A DNA stretch of 64,000 nt, from NCBI RefSeq assembly GCF_003576475.1, contig NZ_QWGR01000017.1:58089-122088 (forward strand), written 5' to 3'. Shown piece by piece: positions 53,202 to 63,400 of this stretch. The notes below the pieces were generated by a model, which saw only the letters and a list, made by a program, of their open reading frames with translations, searched no databases and was not told where the DNA came from. The translations under genes were made by a program, and so were the position numbers. Each line of letters starts with the position of its first letter. Within the stretch, counting starts at the first letter, position 1. The stretch is from Maribellus luteus (GTDB lineage: Bacteria; Bacteroidota; Bacteroidia; Bacteroidales; Prolixibacteraceae).

Positions 53202-54557
53202 CTACTCTTTATCTTTTTTGAAGTAATCAGGATCAGCAGCCATTTTGAATCCATCTTCTACTTCTTTCCACATATTTTTTTGGATAATATGAACGATGTC
53301 AAAGACCATCAAACCATCAGAAGCCTGAAAGTTCATTGCGATGGAACGAGATAGTTGCGGACGGTTGTCGTAAAACTGATCCACCAGAATACCGCCGTAA
53401 AACGGATGACCGTTCAGAATACCTTTTATCTTTTCGCACGAGCCTTCTACACAATACCAGGTACCCCGGGCAGCTTTACTATCGGTTTCATTTTTTACCA
53501 GGTTGTTGCTTTCCAGGTACTCGTCCATTGTTACGTTGGTGTAATAGTTTCCAACGGTGAATAAATCAAGCACTTCGGCATAACCGTAGTTTTTATACCC
53601 GGGTGTTGCCCAGTTAAAGTCTTTTGAAACATCGTATTGGTTGCTTGCCCAGTTAACACCTACTTCAAAATAGGATGGATACCAGGCTCCGGTATAAGTC
53701 CCAAAGGAGATATTCGGGTTTACCTCTTTAACGGTTTGTGCGGCCAACGACATGAAGTTGTAGATGTTCATTGCGCGCCACTCCAACCATTTTTTGAAAT
53801 ATTTGCCAGGCACATAATCGCTTTTTCCGTTCTCGTCGGTTTTCCACTCATAAATATCTGCTGGGAAATTTTGGATTTTTTCTCCCAAATGCTCTTCAAA
53901 TTTTTGTCTTGTGTAATCCGAAAAGTCAGCCATAATTCCGTCGTATCGAACGCGGTCGAGAATAATACCATCGAGTTCAGGGTATTTGGTAACCACTTCC
54001 TTAAAAACATTCAGGATATGTTCCTGGAAATCGGGATTGATCGGATTGATCATCGCTGAGTACTTTTTCTTTTGTGTCATTATGGAAACAATCCCTTCAG
54101 TGGGAGTATAAACCATGCTTGCCCATTCCGGGTGGTCAGTGTAAACCTGGCCGCGGTCAAAGAAATTGTGCCCGCCAACAAAGGTATTCATTGATACCTG
54201 TACCCGGATTCCCAACTCGTGTGCTTTTTTGATAAAATACCCCAAATAATCAAAATCGGGACGTTCAAAACCGTCCCATTCTGTCATTTGCGGAGCATAG
54301 TCGCTTTTGTACAGTACTTCGCCGGTAATCGGTCTGATATCAACCACTGCGTCGGTAAAACCGATGCTTTTAATTTTTTCCAGGTAGAAATCAATTGAAT
54401 CAGGATAACTGAAACGTTCAAAATTGGCTTCTGCATCGAACCACATCAAGGATGGTTTGCCAATTGTTACAGGGGTTTCTTTTTTTTCTGCCTTTGGTGA
54501 ACAAGACGAGAAAAAGATAATGGAAGTTAAAAGGACGAATATTAATGAATTCTTCAT
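53202..54557 (-). CDS. GHL10-type glycosidase-like lipoprotein (copy A)
   Basis: A 451-residue lipoprotein (signal peptide and lipobox IIFFSSC). It is a GHL10/DUF187-like TIM barrel: SLMWFDAEANFERFSYPDSID leads in, VVDIRPITGEVLYKSD is a conserved strand, and LDGIILDRVRYDGIMADFSD carries candidate acidic catalytic residues. Shares extended similarity with the following gene at 54629, so the pair arose by duplication. The activity of GHL10 proteins is largely uncharacterised. The residues after Cys (SPKAEKKE) are not as strongly acidic as a typical surface-export signal. Confidence 0.86.
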   Translation of the reverse strand: MKNSLIFVLLTSIIFFSSCSPKAEKKETPVTIGKPSLMWFDAEANFERFSYPDSIDFYLEKIKSIGFTDAVVDIRPITGEVLYKSDYAPQMTEWDGFERPDFDYLGYFIKKAHELGIRVQVSMNTFVGGHNFFDRGQVYTDHPEWASMVYTPTEGIVSIMTQKKKYSAMINPINPDFQEHILNVFKEVVTKYPELDGIILDRVRYDGIMADFSDYTRQKFEEHLGEKIQNFPADIYEWKTDENGKSDYVPGKYFKKWLEWRAMNIYNFMSLAAQTVKEVNPNISFGTYTGAWYPSYFEVGVNWASNQYDVSKDFNWATPGYKNYGYAEVLDLFTVGNYYTNVTMDEYLESNNLVKNETDSKAARGTWYCVEGSCEKIKGILNGHPFYGGILVDQFYDNRPQLSRSIAMNFQASDGLMVFDIVHIIQKNMWKEVEDGFKMAADPDYFKKDKE

Positions 54558-54628
54558 TCGTTTAAACTTTAATTTTTAATAATGATTATGGTTCTTCTGT
54601 CGCGGTTGCCCGGACTTATTTTGTTTGT

Positions 54629-56005
54629 TTATTCTGCGGTAGCAGCCTCTATACCTTCTTTTGCATAGTGCCACTGGTTTTTCTTTTTCAGGTGAATCAT
54701 GTCAAAAAGGAAATAGCCGTCGCATGCACTCATTGCTGCATCTACCGATTGAACGATGGCCTGTCCGGTGGCAGCATCTGTGGCAGTTGCCCAATCTCCG
54801 TTTCCTATATCAGGCCCCCCTACAACAAGGGCATCGCCTTTAATTTTATCGGCCGCCTGAGAACAGAATCCCTGTATGGTCCATTCAGTTGAGCCATAAA
54901 CCCTTGTAGGGGCAGCATAAGCGCCGATAAGGATGATGTCCATCAGATCAGCATATCCGTAATTTTTATACTCAGGGGTAGCCCAGTGTGAGTAACTCGC
55001 CGGTAAGGTGTAACGTGGGCTGGCCCAGTTTACGCCAACTCCGTAGTAGCTTCCATACCATCCTCCCACATATACTCCAAACTGCATCTCAGGGTTTACT
55101 GCTTTTACGGTATTCTTTGCTTTCTCCATAAAGTCGTGAATGACTTTAACCCTAAATTCCATCCATTTTTTCAGGTAGGTTGGTTGTGGGGAGGGTAGAC
55201 TACCCACAGCGGTTCCTGGTGTCATTACATCGTTGGGAAAGTTGGCGACCGGATGGCCTAAATAGTTTTCGAACTTTGTTCTTGTATAATCCGAAAAATC
55301 GCTGTCGAAGCCGTCAAAACGACCTCGGTCAAGAATAATCCCATCCAGATCTTCATACGATGCGAGGTCAGTAAGCATGTCGCAAAGGTAATTTTGAACA
55401 TCTTCGTGTACGGGGTTAAAGAATTTAGCACCCGAGGCGGTTCTGTCCAGTGTGTTTATGATTCCGTTTGTAGTGAGCAAAGAAGTGGCCCATTCTTTTC
55501 TGGATGAATTGCGGAATAGCATCCCGTCGGAACCGATAGAAGTTGTATTTCCTCCTGAAAAAGTATTTACCCCGGCGTACACATCCAGTCCCAGGCTATG
55601 TCCGGCATCAATAAATGCCTGGAGATAATCCCAGGTTGCAGTACGTTCAATTTTTGTAAATCCACCGGGGAGCCAGGCTCCTAACCATGAAACCTGATTT
55701 TCTACATCGGTATCAAAAAGTACATCGCCGGTGGTAGGTCTAACATCTACTACAATGCCTGTAAAACCGGCGTCTTTGGCAAGAGTCAGATCTCTTAAAA
55801 TATTCTCTTTGTTATTGGCAAAATCCGGGAAGTTAGCAGCAGCATCGATCCAGATAATTCTTGGTTTATCTGCGTTGGGGATATCGTCGTCCCATTCCCA
55901 CTCCGGGGTATCCGTTCCATTTCCTCCACATCCGGTCACATTAAATATCATGAATACAGATAAGGACCAGAAAATAATTGATCGTAGTTGTTTCATACTT
56001 TTCAT
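54629..56005 (-). CDS. GHL10-type glycosidase-like lipoprotein (copy B)
   Basis: A 458-residue lipoprotein whose lipobox is NVTGCGGN. The barrel has IIWIDAAANFPDFANNKENI, VVDVRPTTGDVLFDTDVENQ and LDGIILDRGRFDGFDSDFSD, aligned with the matching segments of copy A. The segment after the Cys is rich in Asp, Glu and Trp (TPEWEWDDDIPN), which suits a Bacteroidota surface-export signal and resembles that of the phosphodiester glycosidase next to it. It starts just 4 bases after the phosphodiester glycosidase gene's stop. Confidence 0.86.
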   Translation of the reverse strand: MKSMKQLRSIIFWSLSVFMIFNVTGCGGNGTDTPEWEWDDDIPNADKPRIIWIDAAANFPDFANNKENILRDLTLAKDAGFTGIVVDVRPTTGDVLFDTDVENQVSWLGAWLPGGFTKIERTATWDYLQAFIDAGHSLGLDVYAGVNTFSGGNTTSIGSDGMLFRNSSRKEWATSLLTTNGIINTLDRTASGAKFFNPVHEDVQNYLCDMLTDLASYEDLDGIILDRGRFDGFDSDFSDYTRTKFENYLGHPVANFPNDVMTPGTAVGSLPSPQPTYLKKWMEFRVKVIHDFMEKAKNTVKAVNPEMQFGVYVGGWYGSYYGVGVNWASPRYTLPASYSHWATPEYKNYGYADLMDIILIGAYAAPTRVYGSTEWTIQGFCSQAADKIKGDALVVGGPDIGNGDWATATDAATGQAIVQSVDAAMSACDGYFLFDMIHLKKKNQWHYAKEGIEAATAE

Positions 56006-56009
56006 TGCT

Positions 56010-57029
56010 TTAATAAAAAGCCACCGCGGTTACAACTGAACGTTGTTTTCCGTCGCTCGGCTTAATTGTTTCTTTTCCATTTATCAGCATACAGCTTGAT
56101 CCTCCTCCATCAAGGTTCAGTGCATGTGTGCATCCTATCTCCAGTAAAATGTTTGCCACTTCGCTCAGTGTCAGTCCCTTTACTCCTTGAGTCATGTTAC
56201 GTCCTTCGCAAACAAAAAACACCAGTTGCCCTGTTTTTGTTACTGCAATGGCCGATCTGGGGTGGTTGTTCTCAGGTCCCACTCCGCTGGCTGTATCAAA
56301 TAATTCCTCTTCGTGCGTATTTACAATAATGCTGTTTTTAATCAAAACAGGGCCACCTCCAATACCATTTTTTGCATTCCATACAGAACCTCCTTCCGGG
56401 AAAGTGGCCGAAGGCTGGGGAAGTGGCGTTGATCCCGATTTGTTGTCGGCAGGATTTGGATACGCGTAAGTGGCTCCGTTAACGGAGTAAACCCAGTCAA
56501 CCTGAAATTCCCCATTTTTCATTTCTGCAAATGCCCCTTTTGTCGGGTAGTAAATGAATTCTCCGTTTTGGCGAGAAACAGAAGGGTTATTGGCACATAG
56601 GGTTTCTGCGTTGCGACATAGCAAACTAAGCGATGCTCCTGCCCAAAAATAACCCCCGTTTAGAATAACGGTTTCTTTCCCCGCTATATAGAAATCATTC
56701 GGAGTATGATAGCCAGAAGCGTTTCCGAGAACTTTAAAGGTTGCACTGTTCAGATCGGCAACAGCTAAATAAGCAACGGCCTGTTTATTCTGAAGAACCC
56801 CGGCTGATTTATATACGCGAATATATTCAGGCAATTCGCCAAAGCCTGTTTGCAGCATCCATCCCTTGTCGGTGATCAGCGAATCTGCGGTACTTTCGTT
56901 CTTGACGGGATCTTCCCATTCCCATTCCCATTCATCTTTCTTTTGGTCGCTTCCGCAGGATGTTAGTGTTGCCATGTAAATGGCACCCAAAAACAGCAAA
57001 AAGATTAGGCGGCTATTTTTCATAGTCAT
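56010..57029 (-). CDS. Phosphodiester glycosidase (NAGPA) family lipoprotein
   Basis: A 339-residue lipoprotein (lipobox TLTSCGSD). The NAGPA domain spans about 70-339 and ends with THALNLDGGGSSCMLING and QRSVVTAVAFY, its signature; TGQLVFFVCEGRN is an inner strand. In animals the family uncovers GlcNAc from GlcNAc-phosphomannose. In bacteria members cleave phosphodiester-linked sugars. The stretch after the Cys is DEWEWEWEDP, shared in kind with the following GHL10 protein. It is the clearest pointer to a phosphodiester substrate for the PUL. ATG at 57023 is also a possible start. Confidence 0.88.
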   Translation of the reverse strand: MTMKNSRLIFLLFLGAIYMATLTSCGSDQKKDEWEWEWEDPVKNESTADSLITDKGWMLQTGFGELPEYIRVYKSAGVLQNKQAVAYLAVADLNSATFKVLGNASGYHTPNDFYIAGKETVILNGGYFWAGASLSLLCRNAETLCANNPSVSRQNGEFIYYPTKGAFAEMKNGEFQVDWVYSVNGATYAYPNPADNKSGSTPLPQPSATFPEGGSVWNAKNGIGGGPVLIKNSIIVNTHEEELFDTASGVGPENNHPRSAIAVTKTGQLVFFVCEGRNMTQGVKGLTLSEVANILLEIGCTHALNLDGGGSSCMLINGKETIKPSDGKQRSVVTAVAFY

Positions 57030-57045
57030 TTAAAGTTGCAGAAAG

Positions 57046-57079
57046 AATTGGCAACGCTATTTTAATAGCGTTGCCAATT
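57046..57079. promoter_or_regulatory. Long perfect hairpin between the DUF5018 and phosphodiester glycosidase genes
   Basis: AATTGGCAACGCTATT (57046-57061) and AATAGCGTTGCCAATT (57064-57079) give a 16-base stem with a two-base central gap. It lies 17 bases downstream of the DUF5018 gene's stop on the - strand. It is not followed by a U run, so it could protect the 3' end of the SusC-SusD-DUF5018 message after processing, rather than ending transcription. Confidence 0.6.
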
Positions 57080-57096
57080 GGTTAAAAACAGAGTTT

Positions 57097-58776
57097 CTAA
57101 ATATCGATACAGTCAAATTGGTATCCCACCACGTATCCGTTTGTGAACATGAAATACAGATAGAGATAATAGCCATCTTCTGATACAGTCAGGGCTACAT
57201 CGCCTGTTCCGTTTCCGTTAACAACAGCCGGTGAAACTGATTTTCCTCCGTAAACGTTTCTCTCACACTCCCAAATTACAGCCGGGCAGGTTTTGGTGTC
57301 AAGGTTTCCTGCGAAATTGGCATCGGAGGTTACATCCAACAGCCAAACGGCGTCTGATGCTCCCCAGGAGAAGCTGTTTACCCAGTTGAGCGTTGTATAA
57401 CCTGCATTGTTAAACTGAATATAGTCAACAGCATTCGGGATATAGTTGGTACTGATTACATCCAGTGCCTTTCTTACCGCATTGGTACTACCGTTCACCC
57501 AGGCAAATGTATTGTCGGAGTAAGATGCAACAAAGAAATCACTGTTTACATCACTACCTGATGTGTAAATAACATCGGCATTAGTAGTCCAGCCTTTGGC
57601 TAAGCCACTCATCTTAACGATTTCCGGAGTTTGCGAGCTAAGTACTCCACCGGTAACTGTCCAGCGGGCAATTTGCTGACCTGCGGCCAAAATCGGAGCA
57701 GTAATAATGGCATCGCTGTCGATGCTGCCTTGTATGGATAGTTTACGTCCGATAGCAACTCCTCCATTCCACTCGATCATAAGTTCCGGAGTAGAGGTTA
57801 CCGAAGTTACTTTCCATACTTTAAACGAACCGGCATTGGGTGCCAGGTTACAAATCAGAATATTACCATCGTCGTCAGCCGTGTTGTAGAAGTTCGAAAG
57901 TGAGCCTTTTATGTCGCCCAATTCAATTTCTCCAACTTTTTCTCCGGTTTTAGGATCAATGTAAATACTGTTCTCGTTACGTGTATTAATTACCACATAA
58001 TCACCGGTTGCGGCAATACCGCCCGTAAGGTTGTCTACAGTAATGCCCAGATCAGCTTTAAGTTTCTTCGCAAAAAGAAGTTTGGCGCTTCCTGCACGAA
58101 TACCATAATTCAGCTTGTTCGGAACTTCTTTTTTTACCGTGTAAACATTTTGGGTTGTTCCATCATGTGCCGTTACTGTAAGTTGTAAATCCTGGTTGTA
58201 ATTCAGTGCCGTAGTTCTGGGGTCAGGAGAAATCGTTGCATGATAAGAGATGGTTACTTCAGCAAGGGCTGGTTCCAGCTCTTCCAATGCCACCAGCGAA
58301 ATGGTTTTGGCTGATTCGTTGATCACACCTGCCAATCCGAGTGACGGTAGCTTAAAGTCGGTAATAAACGCAGCCGAGCTTTTTACAATTTGCCCGGTAA
58401 CTGTATATTGCTTTCTCTGCTTTAACTGGTCTGTGACAGTTATCGTATTCTCCTGGGTAAGGTCCATGTATAGCAGGGATGGTTCAACCAATACGTTGTC
58501 GTCCAGATTGGCAGATACTCTCATGTGTTTCAGTTGAGCTTCTGTTACCTGGTTGTCACTGCTTTCCGGGAAAAAGTAAGGTATTGGGATGACAATACTT
58601 GAGCTGTCATTACCAGATATATAGCCCGTAAATTCGCCTGTTCCGTCATCAAATTTTGCCTTTATACTATTGATTCCGTTTCTGGAAACCGAAGGAATCA
58701 GATCTTCCGGTTCCTGGCAACCACTTATTATAATAAGCAGGCCCATTATGATTGCAATTATATTTCTATTCATCAT
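57097..58776 (-). CDS. DUF5018-type surface lipoprotein of the SusCD complex
   Basis: A lipoprotein of about 559 residues (lipobox LIIISGCQEP). It begins with a beta-rich region with cadherin-like repeats (ISGNDSSSIVIPIPYFFPES, AELEEALAEVTIS-type segments) that matches DUF5018, a family encoded next to SusCD and thought to bind glycan at the surface. The remaining part is a long beta-propeller-like region. The ATG at 58776 is preferred over 58797 because it begins a compact signal peptide and does not overlap SusD. Confidence 0.8.
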   Translation of the reverse strand: MMNRNIIAIIMGLLIIISGCQEPEDLIPSVSRNGINSIKAKFDDGTGEFTGYISGNDSSSIVIPIPYFFPESSDNQVTEAQLKHMRVSANLDDNVLVEPSLLYMDLTQENTITVTDQLKQRKQYTVTGQIVKSSAAFITDFKLPSLGLAGVINESAKTISLVALEELEPALAEVTISYHATISPDPRTTALNYNQDLQLTVTAHDGTTQNVYTVKKEVPNKLNYGIRAGSAKLLFAKKLKADLGITVDNLTGGIAATGDYVVINTRNENSIYIDPKTGEKVGEIELGDIKGSLSNFYNTADDDGNILICNLAPNAGSFKVWKVTSVTSTPELMIEWNGGVAIGRKLSIQGSIDSDAIITAPILAAGQQIARWTVTGGVLSSQTPEIVKMSGLAKGWTTNADVIYTSGSDVNSDFFVASYSDNTFAWVNGSTNAVRKALDVISTNYIPNAVDYIQFNNAGYTTLNWVNSFSWGASDAVWLLDVTSDANFAGNLDTKTCPAVIWECERNVYGGKSVSPAVVNGNGTGDVALTVSEDGYYLYLYFMFTNGYVVGYQFDCIDI

Positions 58777-58787
58777 CTTCGGTCTTG

Positions 58788-60425
58788 TTATTTCCATTCG
58801 TCATATTGTTCGATGGCCGAGTTATTGGCCAATTCGCTATAAGGAACCGGGAAAACGTATGTTTTCTGCAGGAACTTGCGGTCCTGTAAGTCGCAATCAA
58901 CCAGTTCGTAATGGTAGTCTGCACCGTTTTGGGTGATTTTCATGCCATGAACCCGGTAATTGTTGTATTCAACGTGTGCCAGTTTCCACCGACGCATATC
59001 CCAGTAGAGGTGCCCTTCGTAAGCCAATTCAATTTTACGTTCGTGGCGAATGGCATTAAACAGGTCTTCGCCAGTAATGCCTGATTTAGCAGGTAATGCA
59101 ACACCGGGACGAGTGCGTACCGTATTGATGTCGCTAAGAGCTGGCCCACTTTTTCCAAGACGGTAGTTGGCTTCTGCCCTGTTTAAGTAAACCTCTGCCA
59201 GGCGAATCTCAACCCAGGTTTGATCGCTTTTGAAGGTTTCCAAATCGGTGTGTGCTTCGTCTCTTAGTTTACGCAGGTAGTAACCGGTAACAGTTCTGCC
59301 TTTTGTATAGGTATCGGCGCGGTATCCCATGTACCTGCCATTCGTGCCGTTTTCCGAATTTTCCATGGTTTTGCCCTGCCAGGTCGCACCGTTGTATATA
59401 ACAGAAGCTTTAAAGCGAGGCTCGAGTTGCTCGTACGGAGGACGCTGAGTTGTTCCACCGTCTGCATGCCATGGAGACCAGTCGACCGTTTGCCCTGTAG
59501 CAGTTTCGTATGCTTCCACCATCTCTTGGGTTGGTACGGCATTGCCACCTTCGTTTTCTTTCTCTCCAAAAGTAGCGTAGGTTCTGTCGAAAGAATGGTT
59601 GGGGCCGGTAACCAGGTAATTATATTCGAGTATGGACTCCGAGTTTCCACCTTTCCAGGCTTCTTCGTAGCTATCGGTGAGGCTGTAAATTTGCAGATTG
59701 ATTACTGAGTCAGCGGCATCAACCACTTCTTGCCAACGGCCGGCATAAAGCATAGCCCTGCTTTTTAATGCAAAGGCAGCACCTTTCGTAATTCTTCCTT
59801 TGTTGGCATTGTCCCACTGTTTAGGCAACACCGATGCGGCAAAGTCAAGATCAGATTCAATCAAATCCCAGGTTGCTTCCTCTGACGAGCGATTGATATC
59901 TTTTTGCAAATTCATGTCGGTGTAAAGGATTACTCCACCATGACGCTTTGCTAACTGGAAATAAAGGAAAGCTCTGAAAAAACGAGCCTGGCTTTCGAAT
60001 AATTGCTCGGTAGCATCATCCAGTTGAGAATATTTCTCTAAACCAACCAGGAATTCGTTGATTCTTCGGATTCTTTCGTAAGTGTCTTTCCAGGTTCCCA
60101 GAAGGTTTCCTGTGGCCGACATTGTTTCTGGTGTAAAAACGTACAAGTTTGAATTACCAGCAGTTGCTCCCGGCACATAAGAACCGTATTTTAGTGTTTC
60201 TGTTAATCCTTCGGTTAAAGAGCCTTTAAACTGGGAGTTACCGAAACTACCGTATCTGTCAATGTAGGGATAAAAGCCGTTGATATACAGTTGTACGTTT
60301 GCTTCACTCTCCCAAGCCAGCTTGTCTGAGATCCGGTCGGAAGGAGTTGTGTCCAGAAATTCATCACATCCTACCAAACTGACAATTCCCAGTAAGAAGA
60401 CTATTTTAATTAAATGCTTTTTCAT
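58788..60425 (-). CDS. RagB/SusD-family outer-membrane glycan-binding lipoprotein
   Basis: A 545-residue lipoprotein (lipobox VSLVGCDEF) with the SusD fold. Start sequence CDEFLDTTPSDRISDK, the helical segment LVGLEKYSQLDDATEQLFESQARFFRAFLYF, and the C-terminal EVYLNRAEANYRLGKSG and VALPAKSGITGEDLFNAIRHERKIELAYEGHLYWDMRRWK are typical. It caps the SusC transporter and binds glycan at the cell surface. Located 15 bases after SusC. Confidence 0.96.
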   Translation of the reverse strand: MKKHLIKIVFLLGIVSLVGCDEFLDTTPSDRISDKLAWESEANVQLYINGFYPYIDRYGSFGNSQFKGSLTEGLTETLKYGSYVPGATAGNSNLYVFTPETMSATGNLLGTWKDTYERIRRINEFLVGLEKYSQLDDATEQLFESQARFFRAFLYFQLAKRHGGVILYTDMNLQKDINRSSEEATWDLIESDLDFAASVLPKQWDNANKGRITKGAAFALKSRAMLYAGRWQEVVDAADSVINLQIYSLTDSYEEAWKGGNSESILEYNYLVTGPNHSFDRTYATFGEKENEGGNAVPTQEMVEAYETATGQTVDWSPWHADGGTTQRPPYEQLEPRFKASVIYNGATWQGKTMENSENGTNGRYMGYRADTYTKGRTVTGYYLRKLRDEAHTDLETFKSDQTWVEIRLAEVYLNRAEANYRLGKSGPALSDINTVRTRPGVALPAKSGITGEDLFNAIRHERKIELAYEGHLYWDMRRWKLAHVEYNNYRVHGMKITQNGADYHYELVDCDLQDRKFLQKTYVFPVPYSELANNSAIEQYDEWK

Positions 60426-60439
60426 GATTCATTTACCGT

Positions 60440-63400
60440 TTAAAATGTCAATTTAATACCTGTTGAAATAACCCGTTGTTGCGGATAGTATCCGTTGGAA
60501 ACTCCCGGTTGCTCAGGATCTATATTGTATTTTTCCAATTCGCTAAATGTTAATAGGTTTTGGCCTTCAACATAAACCCTGAGGTTGTCGGCGCCAAAAC
60601 TTCTCATCCATTTTACCGGAAATGTATAGCCTAATTGTAGCGATTTAAGGCGGATATAGTCGCCACTCCTATACCAGAAGGTCGAAGAATAGGCATTGTT
60701 AGAGCTGGCAGGTACCAGGCTTAGTCTTGGGAACTCGCCATTTGTATTATCTTCTCGCCATGAATTTTCAAGAAGGAAAACAGGTGAGTTTCCTCCGTGG
60801 TAGAACGGACGTGTCATTGAAGTGTTGTCCATAATTCCACTACTGTATACACCGGTAAGGGCTACGTCACGTCCCAGACCCGACTGCCATAACATTGAAA
60901 GATCAAAGCCTTTCCAGTCTGCATTAAAAGTAATACCTCCCACAAATTTTGGATAAGAAGATTTTCCGGTGTAGCCGCGATCTTGCTCATAGGAGATCAC
61001 GCCGTCACCGTTTCTATCCAAATATTTAATATCACCCACGCGAACATCTTTTCCAACAATTAGAGGAGAGTTATCTATTTCTTCCTGCGATTGAAACAGG
61101 CCCAGCGCAATAAATCCAATTTGTGAACCTACTTCTTTTCCGGTAACCTTAAGCCAGTCCGGGGTATTTGGCGAGTCGCCATATTTCAGCCAGCGTCTCA
61201 GGGTATAAGTACCATTTACACCGATGCTATATGAAAAATCGCCGATTTTGTTTCTATGTGTAAGGACAAGCTCAAAACCTTTGTGGTCTTGCTTGTTTTC
61301 ATTGGCATATCCAAAAACATAACCTCCGTACGAGTCGGGATAGGTTGATGACACCGAACCCAGCATGTCGTAAACGTATTTGTAGAATACATCAAACTCC
61401 GCTCCTAACAACCCGTTCCACATAGAAAGGTCGAACCCCAGGTTGTATTGAAGAGCCTTTGCCCATGTAAGGTTAATATTGGCAGGCTTTGAAGTCATGA
61501 GTCCGCTTAGTCCTGTTCCATTAATAACCAGTGCAGGGTCCTCTAAGAACGATAAAGTACTGAGGAAATAGTAGGGGTCAATATCGGTTTTACCTGTTAA
61601 CCCGATACTCCCTCTTAGCTTCAGGTTGTCAACATTGTTAATCGAGTTTTTAAACCAGTCTTCTTCCGAGATTCTCCATCCCAGTGAACCTGCGGGGAAG
61701 GGACTCCATCTTTTCCCTTTTATCATACCGCCAAAAACATAACTGCCATCGTAACGGAAAGAAGCTTCAGCCAGGTATTTACGTTTGTAGTCATAATTGA
61801 GTCGACCTAGAAATCCAGCTTTTCTTTTAACATAGCTTGAACCCGATACATTGTTTTTCTCGTCCAACGTAGCAAAATCAAGTTCATCCAAATCCAGAAT
61901 GTCAAAATCGTACCCATAGGCTCCAAATTTATTTCCGTCTTGCTGAGACGTCTCTATGAGCCCTAAAGCGGAAATATTATGGTCTCCAAAAGAATTTTCG
62001 TAGTTAACTGATGTGTTGGTGGTAAGAATAGAGTAGTGAGACAGTCCTTCCACCAGGCTTGTATTTGGGCCTCGTGCATCGTGGGTGTATACGTACGAAA
62101 TGTCCTTGGTAGCCGCGGTTGGCAGAGTTGCAATTTTTGTGAAGTAAGGTGTTGAGAACGATTTGGATGTTTGATAAGAAACATCGTAGGCACTCATAAA
62201 CTTCAGGCTTAAGCCTTTTACCTGAGGAACATTGTATTTTAACGCCAGGTTGGTTTGAAGAATGTTTGTTTTAACATTGCTGTATCCTGTCAGAGCAGAG
62301 GCCGCCAACGGGTTTACGTAAGAGCTGGCTGTTCTTGTGGATACCGGGATACCATCAATTTCCATCGGAACATATGGATGCGCACGCATGGCCTGTTGCG
62401 GAATGTTGTTCCAGTCGCCAGGAGTGGCAGAGTATCCGGGACGTTTTCTATCTTCAATTCTACCTGCAATGTCGAAAGTAAGTGTGAGATTTTTTGCAAT
62501 TGAGGCGTCAATATTTGAACGAAGGTTTAAACGGTCGTAGTTAAATCCTTCCACGTTACCTTCTTGCTGGTAATTTCCCAGGGATACAAAGTATTTGATC
62601 TTTTCGGTTCCCCCGGTGGCATTCATGTTTAAGTTCAGATTGTTTCCAATACCGAATGTTTCGTCGTACCAGTTTGTGTTTCCCCAACCGTCAGACGGAT
62701 CGTTATTGAGCATCTTTTCAATATGTTCTGACGAAAAAACAGGTTCGTCACCATCCATTTCGCGGGCTTTGTTGTACCAGTAGGCGTAACCAGGTCCATC
62801 CAGCATTTCGAGCATAACAGCATTGTCGCTGATTCCGTATGAGGCGGTAAATGATATTTTAGAGTCAGCTACACGCCCTCGCTTAGTAGTTACAATTACT
62901 ACAGAGTTGGCATCCAGTCCATAAACCGAAGCGGACGAAGCATCCTTTAACACCGAAACCGTTGCAATTTCGTTCGGGTCAATTTCTGAGAAACTTCGCT
63001 CAATACCATCAACAATGTATTTTGCTTCTGACCCACGAACTAAAATACTGGCACCGTCGGATCCGGGTTGTCCTGATTGCTGAAGAGCGACAACTCCGGA
63101 AACAAGTCCTCCAAGCTTACTCGTAATGTTTCCTACAGGTGCTTTTAATAATTCCTCACCAGATACCTGAGCAACAGCACCGGTTACCGACTGGCGTTTC
63201 TGGGTCCCGTAACCAACTACTACCACTTCATCGATTCCTTCAGTTGAAGCACTGAGTTGAACGTCTATTTTTTGCCTGCTCCCTACTTTTTCTTCCCTGG
63301 TTGTAAAACCGATGAAAGAAAAAACAAGAATAGCGTCACTGTTTTCAACAGAAATTGAATAGTTACCGTTAATGTCGGTAACTGTTCCTGTTAGTTTTCC

